64,000 nt of DNA from Chamaecrista fasciculata (GCA_003254925.1 QANZ01027320.1:351016-415015), one strand, 5' to 3'. Counted from the stretch's first letter, positions 41,401 to 56,081 are shown. Notes: generated by a model from the letters alone, not told the origin. Translations and numbers: made by a program.

Positions 41401-44400
41401 GAATAAAGTAATGCTACATGAGAGTGAGATCTCCAATTTCTGATTGGCCAAAGAAATGGTATCTCTAGGATTCATGTGTCATATATGAGTGCTTTGGTGT
41501 TTTAATAACTTCAATAACTTCTCAGTGCATATAACATGTTACATGCATTAAATATGATTTTACTTTTCTGCCTTGCACAAGGAAATGGAATTCCAAAGGT
41601 TGTGAACCTTGAAGTGCAAGGCGAACTTGTTGAAGGAAGTACTATCAGGGGTTGTGCTGTGGTGGCTTGGTGTGGGGGAACTCCAGGAAAAGGTGTTGCT
41701 AGGTGAGTTAGCATTATCATGCATACTGCTCTGCTATAAAAAATGATGCTATGCAGGTTTATGGCATCTGTTATATCTACTTTCTTTTCTTCAGTTGGTT
41801 GAGGAGAAAATGGAACAGCAGTCCTGTGGTAATTGCTGGTGCAGAGGAGGAAGAGTATCTACTCACCATAGATGATGTTGATTCAAGTTTAGTTTTCATG
41901 TACACTCCAGTCACAGAGGAAGGTGTTAAAGGAGACCCTCAATATAAGTACACAGATTTTATAAAAGCTGGTGAGTATTCTATTAATCCAATTTCTTCCT
42001 TTTTCTTTTAATTTTCCATACCTTGTAAATCGATTTTGTTAGAGTCGTACCTTTGGCTTGCATGAATGCAGTTATGCATACAAGGCATAAGACACCAGTA
42101 CACTAATATTCCCTTTTTACAAACAATGAGAACTGAAAAGCCTGCTAAAATAATTATGGAGAATGTCAGAATGTAAAGACAGATCTTGAAAGAGCTAATT
42201 TATGAAAAGCAAGATCTGAACTGGTAAATAACTACATTTTTAATGTGTCAAATTATTTGTGATCCAAACGATTAAAACTAATGAATGTTGGGCTTCTCTT
42301 GTTTGTCTCATGTTAAATTACTTATGCATATGAATACTAAGACCCCTTCTCCCCTGACTTTCAGATCTGCATATATATTTTGAAAATGCCACATACCTCG
42401 GGGTACAAAGTTCGAAATATTTCTAGGGAACTTACTTTGTTGGTTTATTATTCCTTTTCTTCAACACATTCATTTTCATGCTTTGCTTTGCTCAATAGGG
42501 ATTTATAGTTGAGATGGAAAAGATGAGAACAAACTGGATAGATGTGCAATGGTGCACAAGCCATAATGCATGAAATGACTTATTTAGAATATTGATTTGA
42601 CATATAGAGGGTTTAATCAATGTTTACAAACTCAGGGTGGCGAAATTGAAATGGTTCAGAATTGAAGAAGTGTGATGTCTTCAAAGGAAATATTGGAAAT
42701 TGGTAGCTTATTGGCTTAAGAAAACTATGGCATTTGTATGATGGGAATATATTGAAGATGAGAGTGCATTAGCCTTAACATTCATGAAATAATTCCCATT
42801 TCACTGTCTAATTGTTCTTTGATTATCACTTTTTTCTCTTCATATCGCAGCACCTCCATCTGTCAGCAATGTTCAAATAGTTGGAGATGCTGTTGAAGGA
42901 AGTACCATCAAAGGAGTTGGTGATTATTTTGGTGGTAGGGAGGGTCCCAGCAAGTTTGAGTGGTTAAGAGAGAACAAGGATAATGGGTTAGTATACTCTT
43001 CAAGCTTAAATGAAAGGGATGTGAACGATAAGTTAAATGAATATATTTCTCATTTTGGCTTTCTGTTTTTTATTTCTCAAATTGGAATAAGAATAGTTGC
43101 ATAACTTTCTTAGTAAATTTTAAAGGTTATTTTAAGAATAATGGTGGTGAATTCTTGTGGCAATATGTAGTCTTTTGGCATAGCTGGTTAGAGAAAAATA
43201 TCACTACATCTTTGCTCTTACCGAGTTAATATGCTGGGGTTTTCTTTACTTACACTTTTTGTGACAAAATGTCTGAAAGAATTGCTTGCTTGATTCATTT
43301 TTATAGGTACAACCGTTCAAGGGTATCTATACAAAGTATAAAAGCTACCTTATGAAAGACAATAACTACAGAAATGAATATTACTAATTTTTAGGGATTG
43401 ATTGATAACCTAATTTCTAGGAATTCTAATTAATCTTAGGGGTCAAACATTATGACTGTAATTAATTTACAATTTGCTTTGCTTCCATTGATTCTTAACA
43501 TTTTGGCATTCATCTTAAAGTTATTTTTCTCATTATTTGTTTTACTAAGCTCCTTCCTCTTGTTTTTTTTGTGGCAAACCTATGCAGAGACTTTCTCTTA
43601 GTGTCAGCTGGTACTTCTGAATATACCTTGACCAAAGAGGATGTTGGCCAGCGTTTGGCTTTTGTATACATACCTATTAATTTTGAAGGTTTGGCAAAGT
43701 AGTGTTCTTTCTGTGGACCAGACATAATTCCTTGCTAGTTTCACTTTCGTTTTTTGGTAACATCGGTGTTTGTTTATATATAATTCAGGGCAGGAAGGAA
43801 AATCTTTGTCTGTAATGTCTGCTGTGGTCAAACAAGGTATCTTGATGAATATCCAACTAGGTGTCTGTAATAATTTTCTTCTTCTTTCTCCTTTATTATA
43901 ATTCTATTTTACTTTATTCGTAGCTAGTGTCATGTTGTCTCAAGGTGTGAAGGTAATATATTTATTGAAGGGATCATTGTATGGAATTAAATTCTATATT
44001 GAGTTATATGTTTCTCATTTTGATTTGTTTGTTGTTAGGCTATTTTATGCTTACCAGATAATTATTATTTAATAATTTGCTCTTTCAAATTTAAATGTAT
44101 TATCTCTTCATCTCATGTATAGGCCCTAGATATTCATAATAGGAGGAGACAGAGAGGCTCTGTAGTTACTATTAAAGGGGCTCTAGTGATTGACTTGTGG
44201 TCCCTATATATTCTCAGCCGTATCATTTGAACAGACTAAAGAATTCGAAGAATGTCTCTTTGATTCCCTTCATCAATAAATGTATATATAAGAAAAAGCT
44301 TTCAGACAAGTTAATACTACTATTGTTTTATTATTGGATAAACTTGTTCGTATTAATTGTGTTTGGTGCTCAGCACATTGTCTTGCTTTGTAAATTTAGT

Positions 44401-46429
44401 TCTTTCAGTAGAAGGGGTACTTGAGTAATTTTCTTTTCAATGGTCTGTTTATGCTTTCATGACTGTTCATCCTCAAATGTTTATCTACTTGCCTTTTTTT
44501 CATCCTGAAATTTTCTTTCACAATAAGAAAATCATTCAGTAAAGGCTTCTAAATTCTTCCCTTGAATATGTTTAGAAAACTTTATACTTTTCTTTAGCAA
44601 ACCTGTATGTTTTCCAGCTCTTATGTTTGCATACATAACTGTGCTTCTACATGTTTAATTTGTTTCAATTATTTTCCTAACATGTTGAAATTTGTGAAGA
44701 TGATTTTAAAGGTAAAATTATTACTAATTTTGCACTTATGAAGTTTCACGTATTTATGGATTTCTCTTATGATGCTTCTTTCTTTCTCCAAATTTCAGCG
44801 CCACCTAAGGTAGCAAATCTGAAAATAATTGGTGATTTGCGAGAGAATAGCAAGGTCACTGTGACTGGCATTGTTACTGGAGGAAATGAAGCATCTAGTC
44901 GAGTTCAGTGGTTTAAAACATATTCATCAACTTTTGATGGTGAAAGCAGTCTCGAAGCATTAAGCACTTCCAAAATTGCCAAAGTAGGTATTTTGTTGGG
45001 ATTCATCTTGAGATACAATGATCTTAAACTACAGAGCATATTCTTTTTCCTAATACATGAGGTGCCAATTTATTTTTGGGTTTTGACTTGATCAGGCGTT
45101 CCGCATACCACTTGGAGCTGTTGGCTGTTACATTGTTGCCAAATTTATTCCAATGACTGCAGATGGTGAATCTGGTGAACCTGCATATGTAGTATCTGAT
45201 AGAGCAGTTGAGAGTATGTTTATGGCCCTCCTCTCTTCCCAATTTCTTAATCTTTTTTTTTTGGCATGTGTACAGTATCATTCATTCAAGTCAGAAAGTA
45301 TCAATAATTAAATTGCATTAAATAACTATCATCTTTCCTTTAAATACAGTCTAGCTTTTGCGTAAAATTACAACTTACTGCATTTTTGTAGCTCTTCCTC
45401 CAAGCTTAAATTTCCTATCGATCACTGGAGATTACACTGAAGGTGGGATGTTGACGGCTTCATATGGATATGTTGGAGGTCATGAAGGGAAAAGTATATA
45501 CAATTGGTATCTTCATGAGGTATGCACTTGCATCAACATTTTTCTTCATATTTTGAACTTTCAAACAAATTATGAGTGCCAATTTCCCATCATTTGCCTC
45601 TACTTTCTCGACTTTTTTTTATTCTACCCCCTACAAGTGACGCAGAATGTATAATTGTTAATTTTGTATACCAACCTAAAATTTTGCCTACTTTTGTAAT
45701 GGGGATGAGAAGAATGAATGAAACTAGAATTTATAGGAAAGCTTGGCAACAACCCTGATGTTGAATCTCTTAGTTCTAGCCTAGAGGAATCCCTAAATTT
45801 AAGGATAGATGACATCTCTCCAGTGGAGATTCTGATATCCTTATATAAACACAGTTCAAACAGAATTGAGATTACAATAAATTGTATATGATATGTGAAG
45901 GGACAGGACAATTGACTATTGGATTGACAATTTCAGGTTCAGTTCTTTGTTCTTTCCTGAGGTTGTTCTTGTTATTTCTGGTTCCTCCAAACAATTTTAC
46001 TTTCCTTGTCCCTTATATAAAAATTTTTATCAACCAACTAGAGGAAAAATCAATTGACACCAACGTCAATCAAAATCAATCTTCGTTATGAGGGGTTTTC
46101 ATTATATTAACTATTGGATTTAGTTTTCTAACCACAAACATCTTATCTACAGAAGTTGACATCAATCTAGCTTTTGGTACACCATCAATATATTATAAGA
46201 TTTAGCATTCAATAAAATTTTCAAATATAAAGATACTTTAATTTTTTTTATTACATAGTTGTTATTTTTTGATTTTCTAAATTTGGCATGGAAGATTATT
46301 ATGATAATTACTTCTAATTCAGTGGTCGGATTAAAGAAAATAGCTAATAACAAAATATTGAGAGGTGTAAATACTTTAGTTCTTACATTTCTGTCAAGAA
46401 ATATTATACAAAGTTACAAACGTACATAC

Positions 46430-46463
<34 letters not shown>

Positions 46464-49400
46464 CTTATATTATATGGCTCCACCCCTTTCTGGTCGTCCA
46501 TGTTTAAAACCATAGTCTATGAATTAAAAATAAGAGAAAATTTACTATTTGGTCTCTCTTTCTTTACTAAGTTAACAATTTAGTCCCTTATTTATATTAC
46601 ATACATATTTGCGTGCCCGTTAGGGCACGCAAAGCCCCTAGTATATATATATATATCAGAGGTTTCTCTTATTTTGTAAGATTCGATATATGAAGGTTGT
46701 AACTTCATTTATGGCATTGTTGATTGGGAATTTTTTTGGATAAACTGATGTTGAGAATGTTAGTTTTGTATTACAAGAAAATTTTTGTTTAAGTTAGTTT
46801 TACTGTAAAAAAAGTGTAAACAAATCTATTGCCACATCCTAGGGAGTTGAAAGTAAGAGATACCATAGAAATTGTTTATTGAAGACTTTAGTCATAGCAT
46901 TGCGTTGCGTTGGGTGTCCTGATATGCAGCCTGTGCAGTCAATGAGGCTTCTCATGAGAATATGTCAAAAACTTTTGGAGGCTTTGTCATTGGGGTGGAG
47001 TGAGATGATGTGGGTGAGTGGCGTAGCTAAGAGATATCGAGGGGACCGGTCATGGGATGCAGATTGAATCTTGTAATAAGCTACAACTTTTGTAGGTTTC
47101 GGCTTGAAGGAGAGTATTGCTATTAAGAAACGTTAACTATTAAGTATTTGAGAAATCTTGTAGGTTATGAACAGGTTTCCGCTCTTGTCCTCAATACAAC
47201 TTTTCTTTTGGAGTAAAAGGTGTACTATAAATGTCTTCGTGTAGCCATAGTATTAGTAGAGGTTGATGGGTCAATTTATGTAAACATTGTTATTGAATCT
47301 TTCAATAATCTGTTTGGTCCCCGTTTTTGGCTCCCTTACTTACTCTTTTCCTTATTTTCTGAACCGAAACTATTGTCCTTGAAAAAGGGAGATTTTGCTT
47401 TTTTTCTAAAATCTCTTATGAATTCTACAGGTCAAAGCTGATTTTGGTTCTTTGATACCAGAGGTTTCAGGACTGCTGCAGTATCGTATTTCCAAAGATG
47501 CCATTGGAAAGTTCATTTCATTTCAATGTACACCAGTACGTGATGATGGTATCATAGGTGCCCCGAGAACTTGCACGGGCCAGGAGCGTGTTCGCCCTGG
47601 TAAGATATTCTTGCATATTTATGGAAGTTGCACTGGAAAATTTCGACAAGAATCTGTTTAAATTTTATGTAATATAGACCTAAAAATAACTGGGACATTG
47701 AGTACATCTTTACAGGACACTCCTCATTGTGTTTAACAAGGATTTTTTTTAAGGCTAATTTTAACAATGGGCAGAAAAACTTCAAAATAAAAGATAAAAT
47801 TTTATAAGGTTCTGTAGAGTTTTCTACGATAAATTATAAAATTTTTCAGTTCATTTTAGTAATTTTTTATTTTTGGAGGGATGTGACATAGTTTTAGTAA
47901 TATTATATTCTTGAGCAATCCCCGTGCATGAGATTATTCTGTTCCCTATATGGTTAACTCTTACAGGAATTGCCTCTTGATGATCAGGTAGCCCCAGAGT
48001 GCTTTCTTTGCAAATAGTTGGAACTGCTGTTGAAGGAACAATCCTGAGTGTTGAAAAGAATTATTGGGGTGGTGAAGAAGGAGATTCAATTTACCGCTGG
48101 TTTAGGGTGAGTCCTCCCCTTTTCACCCTAGTTTTTCATTGTAGATATTTTTTCTGAACTGTGAATGGGAAAATTGACATTGTTTGCCACTACCTTGCTG
48201 TTCCTGAAGATTATTAGGTAGTAAAACATTTGATTGACGGACATATTCTTTGTGCAGACCAGTTCAGATGGCACACAAGTTGAAATTAGGGGTGCCACTA
48301 CTGGATCATATGTGCCCACAGTTGATGACATTGGCTTCTTTATTTCTGTTTCTTGTGAACCTATACGAAGTGATTGGGCTCGTGGACCTTTGGTTCTTTC
48401 TGAACAAATGGGACCCATAATACCTGGTATCAAGTTATTAGTTTTTATTTTGTTCATATGTTCTTGTTATTATCAGTTATGTGACAACTTAATAAGGAAA
48501 TTGAACTGCTTCAAGACATCAATTTATCTTTCAAGGATTAGAGAATATTTGTGACATACAACATTTCTCTGAATGATGTTGCGATTTAGGTCCTCCAATG
48601 TGTCATTCTCTGGAATTTCTTGGGTCGATGACAGAGGGGCAACGCTTGGGCTTTAATGCTGTTTATAGTGGAGGGTCAGGCCCATGCCATTCTTTATATA
48701 TTAAATGATTAAATCATTATTACCAGAAGTTGTGGTTTTATTCTTCTTATCGTTTCCCCTGATGTGAAAGTTATTGTTTAATTTTTAGTGAGAGAGGAGA
48801 TTGCTTGCATGAATGGTTCAGGTTGAAAAACAATGGTGGGAAAGAGAAGATAAGCGACCAAGGTAAACTTTGTGCAGATACTAAATAAGTGGCTTTCTTA
48901 TTTATTCATTAGTGCAAATTTAAATGTTTGAACTTTTTATTTTGCAGAATTTCTCGATTTGACCCTGGCCGATGTTGGTGGGTGCATTGAGCTGGTCTAT
49001 ACTCCGGTGCGCAAAGATGGAACCAAGGGGAGCGTGAAGAGCATAGTATCTGATGTAATATCTCCTGGTGAGATATTTTTGAGTGAAATATCTAAAGAAT
49101 TTTAATGGATCTCAATATTAATCATATTGTTAAAATATTCAATGACAGTAACCATAATTTCCCTGGCAATTAGCATCTGCCTCTCCAAACAAGAATGGAG
49201 CTAATGCTTTCTGGATGTATTTACTTTTTCCTCTTTCATGTTTAATTTTCATTTATTTTATCTGCATCATCCTATAACCATGAATATGCTGGAACAAAAA
49301 CTGTCTTGACCAGGATTAACGTTAATATTCATTTAATTGTATAAATCCTAGGGTTGCATTACTTGCATACTCCTCGCAAGTTCCAATTGTTAGCCCTTAG

Positions 49401-52400
49401 GCCCTAGTGCTTTAGAAAGTTTCTAAACGGATTTTCATCTTTGCCTCTCTTGGGGTTAATGCATTTTTTTATTTTCATCATGTTTGATAGTGAGATTTAA
49501 TTTTTATAATTGAGGTTTTAGAATAGAGATATACTTGTCCCTTATGTAAATTTTTTTTATGTGCTCTATGTGTAGGGGATCCTAAGGGAATGGACCTTGT
49601 GATTCCTGACTGCTGTGAGGACAGAGAGCTTGCCCCACAGAAAACATATTTTGGTGGACAAGAAGGTGTTGGAGAGTTTATTTGGTATCGGACAAAGAAT
49701 AAGCTTGAAGGGTCTGCACTAGCAAATTTATCTGATTCTTGCAATGACGCAGTCATATGTGGGACAAAGCCGTGAGTTGAAGCATATCTGTTGTGAACTT
49801 GTGATTTATGAGAAACATAACTTCAGTTTGAGCTTCTTGTGACCATTTTCCTTTATGTAACAGAACATATAAACCATCACTTGAAGACGTTGGAGCTTAT
49901 ATAGCCTTGTGTTGGGTACCTACTCGTGCTGATGGAAAATGCGGAGAGCCACTGACTGCAATTTCCAGCCTTACTGTCTCCCCAGGTGTCAATCCCTTTA
50001 TTCTTTCCTGAAAGTTCTATTATATATAATTCTGACATGTAGACATAAATCCCCCCAAATTCTGATAATTATTTTTCTTTGCATGGTTTCAATGAGTTTG
50101 ATGTGGGTGATGTGGAATGTTCTCACTGTAATCAGTGTGCAACTAGGCAAATGAACACTTGGCTAGTTTTTAATTTTTCAATCACATTTCTCACCAGTTT
50201 TGCCCTTCTTTACATTTGATTTGTGACCATGTTTGTGTATGTCGGTGTCTTGAATCTTACTTGAAAGTGTAATCTGCAGCTCCTCCAATGGTTTCCAATG
50301 TCTGTGTAAAGAAGTTATCATTGGGAATTTATTCTGGAGAAGGTGAATATTTTGGTGGACATGAAGGAGAGAGCATCTTTAGCTGGTACAGAGAAAACAA
50401 GGAGGGAACCACTGAACTAATTAATGGGGCAAATTCGAAAACTTACAAAGTTGCCGATTCTGATTATAATTGCCGTTTGATGTTTGGGTATATATTCCAT
50501 CTTACTCTTGAGATTTCATGTTTTGAGCCATAAGAAGTGTATGATATACTATGATAAGCTTAATAGTTTGTTTAACTTCCAATTTGAATGATCAAAAGCT
50601 TGAAATTTTGTATTTATTAAATCCATTAATTGTGGGAAAGGGAAGAATCTTGTTTAAGATGTAAAAGAAGTGTTAGATTTTTGGACTACTTTATGGTTGC
50701 TTGTAAATTTGAAGTAAAACTTCTATGGGCAAATCAAACTACTTCACAGGATGGTTCATGTCACTTTTAAGTACTCGTTCTGTACTGGAAATGAATTGTT
50801 TAGAACTAAAAATAATTGAATAATATTATATATGCCCTGTATATATGATCTGAGATAGTAATATTCTTTCAAATCTTCTAAAGGTATGATAACATTTTTC
50901 AGATACACACCAGTTCGGTCAGATTCAGTTGTGGGAGAACAATTATTGTCTGATCCAACTGACATTATTCTCCCAGGTAAACCATGTTTGTCGATGCCTG
51001 ATCTTTTTTTTACATTTGCACTTGTTTTTCAAATAACAATCAGAATTCAGAACCTATTTTGTTCAAGACTCAGTGTTTCCTGGATTAGGTTACTAACTGA
51101 ACCTTGTAAATGAGTGTTAACTTAAATGTGGTTTCTGCCCTCTAGAGCTTCCAATTGTAGAGGTTCTTGCTCTTACTGGAAAGGCAGTTGAAGGTGACAT
51201 ACTTACAGCTGTTGAAGTGATTCCTAAGAGTGAGACTCAACAAGAAGTTTGGAGCAAGTACAAGAAGGATATAAGATACCAATGGTATGGTGTTATACAT
51301 TAAGTTTATTTAGCTTGCTAGTACTAATCTTAGTGAATGATTAGTGAACTTTCTTTTCAGTCACAAGATTACATCGTTACACTATAAATTTTATTTTAAA
51401 AAGGAGTAATTATTTTTAGTAGCCTATATATCAAACTAAACAAATTAGATGTCCATTGAAGGCTGAAGCCTATATAATCTCTTGTGGTAAAATTATTTAC
51501 GTGTGCATTACTTGAGGAAGTTCCTTGGGGGTGACTTGATCTTAAAACTTATTGCTTGTTTCTCTTGTGGAAAGATCACAACCTCCAATGATTCTTGTCA
51601 AATCTCGTTTTATATCAAATGAACATTGTTGCAGGTTTTGTTCATCAGAAGAGGGAGATATATTGTCATATGACCCATTACCCAGTCAGCGTTCTTGTTC
51701 CTACAAGGTGCGTCTAGAGGACATTGGTTGTCGATTGAAATGTGAATGTGTTGTGACTGATCTGTTTGGAAGATCAACTGATCCAGTATATGTTGAGACC
51801 ACACCTGTGTTGCCAGGTAACTGTTTTGACTCTGTAGGACTTGTTGATTCAGAATTGTACCCGATTTTGATCTACTATGCTGAAGTTTTTAAGTTGGTCA
51901 AGGTAGGTCTTCTTCCTTCGGTTCAGTATGAGAAGCCACAATGAAATGGAACCAGTCGCAACGATCTTTTATTCATTTATTTATTTATTTTTTGGGTTCC
52001 ATTGGAGGTCTACAACCTAGGGACAATTATAGTTGTTTCTGTACCCCTTTTTTTTGGCTTTGTAATGATAAAAACACCATAGTTATAACAACAACAAAGC
52101 TAATTATGTTTATGGTTGCTTCATCCTCACATTTTTTGTCCTGCATTCTTCTTTTTATTACCTTTGTGTAAGTGTTGTTTGTACATTCTTAGGCATTCCT
52201 AGAATTGACAAGCTGGAGATTGAAGGAAGAGGATTTCATACCAATTTATATGCTGTTCGTGGTGTTTATAGTGGTGGGAAGGAGGGCAAAAGCAGAATCC
52301 AGTGGCTTAGATCAATGGTTGGTAGTCCTGACCTGATCTCACTACCAGGTAAGACGAATCCTTAAATTTGGTATCTAATTATTGTTAAAAGTTACTAAGA

Positions 52401-55400
52401 AGCCCTGCAATTCATTTTGCTTCTGGGATATTTAGCTTCTATATCAAATCTTACCGATAAATTGCTATGTATTAAGTGGGAGTATCAAAGGATTAAACTA
52501 AGATAAATTTTTTATTTTCTCTTGTCCATTATCTACAGTTTAGGTGTTTACTATTATCTGGGAGCATTTCAGTTGCCCCTTAATTACTAGTTTAGGATTT
52601 GTCATCCTCTTGGAGGATTATCTTTCAAATTCATATTATGCAGTTCCAAATAGATAGTAAGGATGGAGGAGGCTGCTTGTGTGCATGTTGTTAGTGTCAA
52701 AACCTTAGAATACATATGATTTCTATGTTTTAACCAGAAATCTCAAGGGTAATAGATATCAACTAGCTGCTTAACTGGTTCATCGTTTCCTTGATAATAA
52801 TACTTGAATGCATTTTTTTTTTTCTTTTTCTGTGGCCCTTTTGGTTGTGTTACTTTAGTATCTTCTGTGATCCAACGACTTCCAATGGTTACATTCCAGG
52901 AGAAACAGGAAGGATGTATGAAGCAAATGTAGATGATGTTGGCTATAGGTTGGTAGCCGTCTACACTCCCATAAGAGAGGATGGAGTAGAGGGGCAACCA
53001 ATTTCTGCCTCAACAGAGCCTATTACAGTTGGTAAGTTGATTTTTTTATAGAATACTGACTGTTTTATGAATAGGCATATTAGAGATGGAATTGCCTTCC
53101 TATAGTTACCATGGTTGTTTGATATGAGATTTGGAAATTCATCAGTCAATTTGCAGATACCTCCTGGTTTCCACACAGATACCCCTCCCTCCTCTATCTT
53201 CTTCCTGCCCTAAAAATCTAAAATTGAGGGACACGTAGTGATTGATGCCTTAGGCATTTGTTTATTCTTCAATGGAACAGTGGTGTGTTTATATATGGGT
53301 TTGATGTGATTTGCTATACATTGATTTTTCTATTACTTAATTAATAGATCTCAATCATGATTTTTTTTGAACTGCTTAAGATAAGGAAAACATTTATGAG
53401 AAGTTGAGAAGTAATTCTTGAACTTTAAGTACAAACTATTCTAATACTCTGATCTTGATACTTTCTAGCACTAACCTATGAAATTGATAGATTGTGTAAA
53501 CATTTATCAGTGTTAACGAACAAAGGTTAAAAGAATATATGGAGTGACCATTACTCTGAAAGAGTCAGTTAAATAGGAGAAAATAGATGGAATCATATCA
53601 ATATGTTTGAGATCAAAACTCAATGAGAATCTACTCAATCTAGGGTCCATGATATATGCTAGTTGAATTGGGTTGTGAAAATTTCTTATTGCACAAAGTA
53701 GCTCATACTAAGCAAGTAGAGAGACATAAACGGGGTTACTACTTTGAAGTTTAAACTTATATATCAGAAAGACAAGGAGAACGGGTTTTAGCACTATTAT
53801 ATTATGATATAAATTAGCCAAGTGATATTGTGGATGAGTGATCAAATCAATTCAGATATCTCAAGTGCTAATTCCAGTTTGAATCTTGGAAGAACTAACT
53901 AATTGCCAGGAAGTTCTAGGATCTTATCTTCACTCAGCTCAAAATTATTTGCTATGTGATGATCAATGTTCCTTTACATTATATGTCCATTCTTTTCTTC
54001 TCCATCTTCTTCTCTTTTACTATATCTGATTATTTCTCTCATTTTTTGGTTTGTGGAGGCAATTAATTTTTAATTCTCAAAGCCAGTTTAAACTATTTGA
54101 ACAGAGTTATTCATATAGCATTCGGTTATTACATCTCACATTAATCTCTTTGCAGAGCCGGATGTTCTTAAAGAAGTGAAACAAAAGCTTGATCTGGGAT
54201 CAGTGAAGTTTGAGGTGAGATTGTGTCTCACCATTTTGATTATGGAGTATATACTATACCCTGAAAAAGCTATAAAACCTATTTTTAGGAATGTGCTTGA
54301 CATCTGACATGATACTGATTGCAAATTGAGTTGGGTTTGTACCCATGTTATTCATTTCTTTCTTGATTTCATTCTTTTTAAACTCTTCAGAAGCTCACTA
54401 CCTCTCTGTGACAGGTACTGTGTGACAAAGACCATGCTCCAAAAAAGGTCTGGATAATTGTCTTATTACGTAAATAAAGAATGTATTTACTTTTGAAATG
54501 ATCATGACATATCTTAGTTTTTACATCTCCTTGCCTACAGATTCCTACTGTCGGAAGTCTTGAGAGACGAATCCTAGAAATTAACAAGAAAAGGGTGAAA
54601 GTGGTAAAGCCTGCCTCTAAAACTTCGTTTCCTACGACAGAAATTCGTGGAACTTACGCCCCTCCTTTTCATGTAAGTTTGGGTGACTTATAAGCTGATT
54701 TTTCTTGTCTACATCTTAAACCATCCTGCTCGAGATATTTTGTTACATATTATCCACTAGATATATGTATACTGAACTCATAAAAACTCGATTAAGTAAA
54801 TGTTGCAAGTAGTGTGGTCCATTGACACTTAGTTTGGTGAATTCTAGAATATTTACATTTAGCCACCACCATTTCATATTAACTAATTATCATGTGAAGT
54901 TTGTAGGTAAAGCAACTAGTAGCATCCAATTTTATGAAGGATCTTGGCATCAAATTTACAATTAAAAACAAGATGTGACAATTTTTTTTTTTTTTTACAT
55001 GACCAATCACGAGGGAAAGAGAATTCAGAGAAAATTCTTCTAAAATCTAGGTGTCGCCCTATAATTGATGAATCTGTTAATAAAGATCTAAATAACCTTA
55101 TTTAAATTTTTTCCTTTCACCAACGATCATTTGCTGGAATGAAGTGACAAAAGTATTTCTCCTTTTAGCCTAGCCTTATGGCCAGGTTAGGCCTAGAAAT
55201 TCTTAGCATCATACAATGCTCCAACTAGCACAATGAGCTAACAGAAACACATTAGAGTGGATGTTGCAGTTGGTAGGGTTCATTGACACACCTTTGAACT
55301 CTGATGAATTTCTACGAGCTCATTGCATTACTTTACCATGCAAGAAGCATCCTTAAATTTCTTGATCATAGCACCTGGTGCTGACATTTGAATGCAACAG

Positions 55401-55577
55401 GTGGAGCTTTTTAGGAATGATCAACACCGACTAAAGATTGTTGTCGATAGTGAGAATGAAGCAGACTTGATGGTGCATTCCCGGCACCTCCGAGATGTTA
55501 TTGTTCTTGTGATTCGAGGATTTGCTCAACGGTTCAACAGTACATCCCTCAATACTCTCCTTAAGATAGAGACATGA
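34581..55577 (+). CDS. AIR9: AIR9, microtubule-associated division-site protein (complete)
   Basis: Thirty-seven coding exons join in frame to 1,720 codons (1,719 aa); Arabidopsis AIR9 is about 1,708 aa. Architecture matches the family: Ser/Arg/Lys-rich N-terminus, leucine-rich repeats, eleven Ig-like A9 repeats and a conserved C-terminal domain. In Arabidopsis AIR9 binds cortical microtubules and the preprophase band and returns to the cortical division site when the phragmoplast arrives. Every exon junction I placed keeps the reading frame, and no stop or frameshift was found. The long introns (such as 38068-38899, 39327-40401, 43837-44798, 53032-54155) show no other gene, and 45520-47430 contains a small Helitron. 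Two introns use GC donors. The stop is TGA at 55575-55577. It appears functional and single-copy here. Exon coordinates are given in the four sub-regions listed separately. Confidence 0.95.
36407..39326 (+). other. AIR9: AIR9 leucine-rich repeat exons
   Basis: Exons 36407-36478, 37296-37361, 37506-37577, 37678-37743, 37851-37913, 38002-38067, 38900-38999 and 39225-39326. The first six are 63-72 nt, nearly one LRR each, phase 0, with motifs such as LDLSFNDF, QLYLAGNQIT, FLSVAQNKLKSL and HLRVEENPIL. The introns after 37577 and 37743 begin GCATGT and GCAAGC, i.e. GC-AG introns. The LRR register (CKVLQQLYLAGNQI, LPNLEFLSVAQNKL) requires these boundaries. Confidence 0.9.
40402..53031 (+). other. 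AIR9: AIR9 A9-repeat exons (eleven repeats)
   Basis: Exons: 40402-40634, 40720-40834, 41582-41702, 41795-41970, 42851-42986, 43588-43688, 43789-43836, 44799-44983, 45096-45213, 45392-45519, 47431-47599, 47988-48106, 48258-48426, 48590-48674, 48789-48862, 48948-49067, 49576-49771, 49864-49985, 50280-50487, 50903-50976, 51146-51284, 51635-51816, 52193-52348 and 52900-53031. Most repeats occupy two exons and begin in phase 1 (a G before the splice), with the wording PPxVxNxxIxGxxxEG, then YxGGxEGxSxxxW and later YxPVRxDGxxG. The first repeat is the most divergent. The regular phase-1 boundaries suggest growth by exon duplication. Confidence 0.88.
46463..46641 (+). mobile_element. mini-Helitron in an AIR9 intron
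   Basis: The 3' end has a perfect hairpin GCGTGCCC / GGGCACGC (46611-46630), seven bases, then CTAG at 46638-46641 and a host T. A matching 5' end TCTTATATTATATGG starts at 46463 after a host A. Both flanks are (TA)n, as expected for insertion between A and T in a TA repeat. Size 179 bp, non-coding. The 3' end is firm; the 5' end is inferred. Confidence 0.7.
54156..55577 (+). other. AIR9: AIR9 C-terminal domain exons
   Basis: Exons 54156-54214, 54415-54447, 54541-54672 and 55401-55577, about 133 residues. Motifs include KKVLCDKDHAPKK-like basic text, RRILEINKKRVKVVKP and the end VIRGFAQRFNSTSLNTLL. This block is part of all AIR9 proteins I know; its molecular role is not clear to me. Confidence 0.88.
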
Positions 55578-56081
55578 ATTCTTTCATATATATATATACA
55601 CACACAATGTATAGTCATTCCAGACCAGAATATGCTTGAAACGAGAGTGTTGATGTATATCTTTTTCATGCATTTTCTGTTGTGATTCGGATTGTTAAAT
55701 ATTGTTGTATTGAGAGTGATGACTGATGAGTTATTGAAGCCACAATTAGCAGCTCTGTAAGTTGGCTCATTATTTTTACGGTTAATTTTTGTAATTCTGG
55801 ATCCTGTTCTTATTTACAAGTATTATGGAGAGTGGCATTTGGTTATGTGACAACTAACCTGGAGAGTGGCATTTGGTTTGAGTTGTAAGTGTTTTGATAT
55901 CGGTTAAACAAGATTTTGGTTCAAGATTTTCTAAATGTAGCTATCTCTGCTGGGAGATTTAATGTGGGATATGGGTTAAATCTGGATTAGTCACGGCGAA
56001 ACCTCTTAAGACTGGAGAGGCAACCAAAAAAGGAAAAAAAAAAATCCTGCACTATATTATGTGGTATTGTATTTTAAAATT

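Noticed and set aside
46100..47430. Possible extra coding exons in the long AIR9 intron (ORFs at 46259 and 46879)
   Set aside because: The flanking exons already join in frame in the A9 pattern, and these ORFs have no splice edges or A9 motifs.
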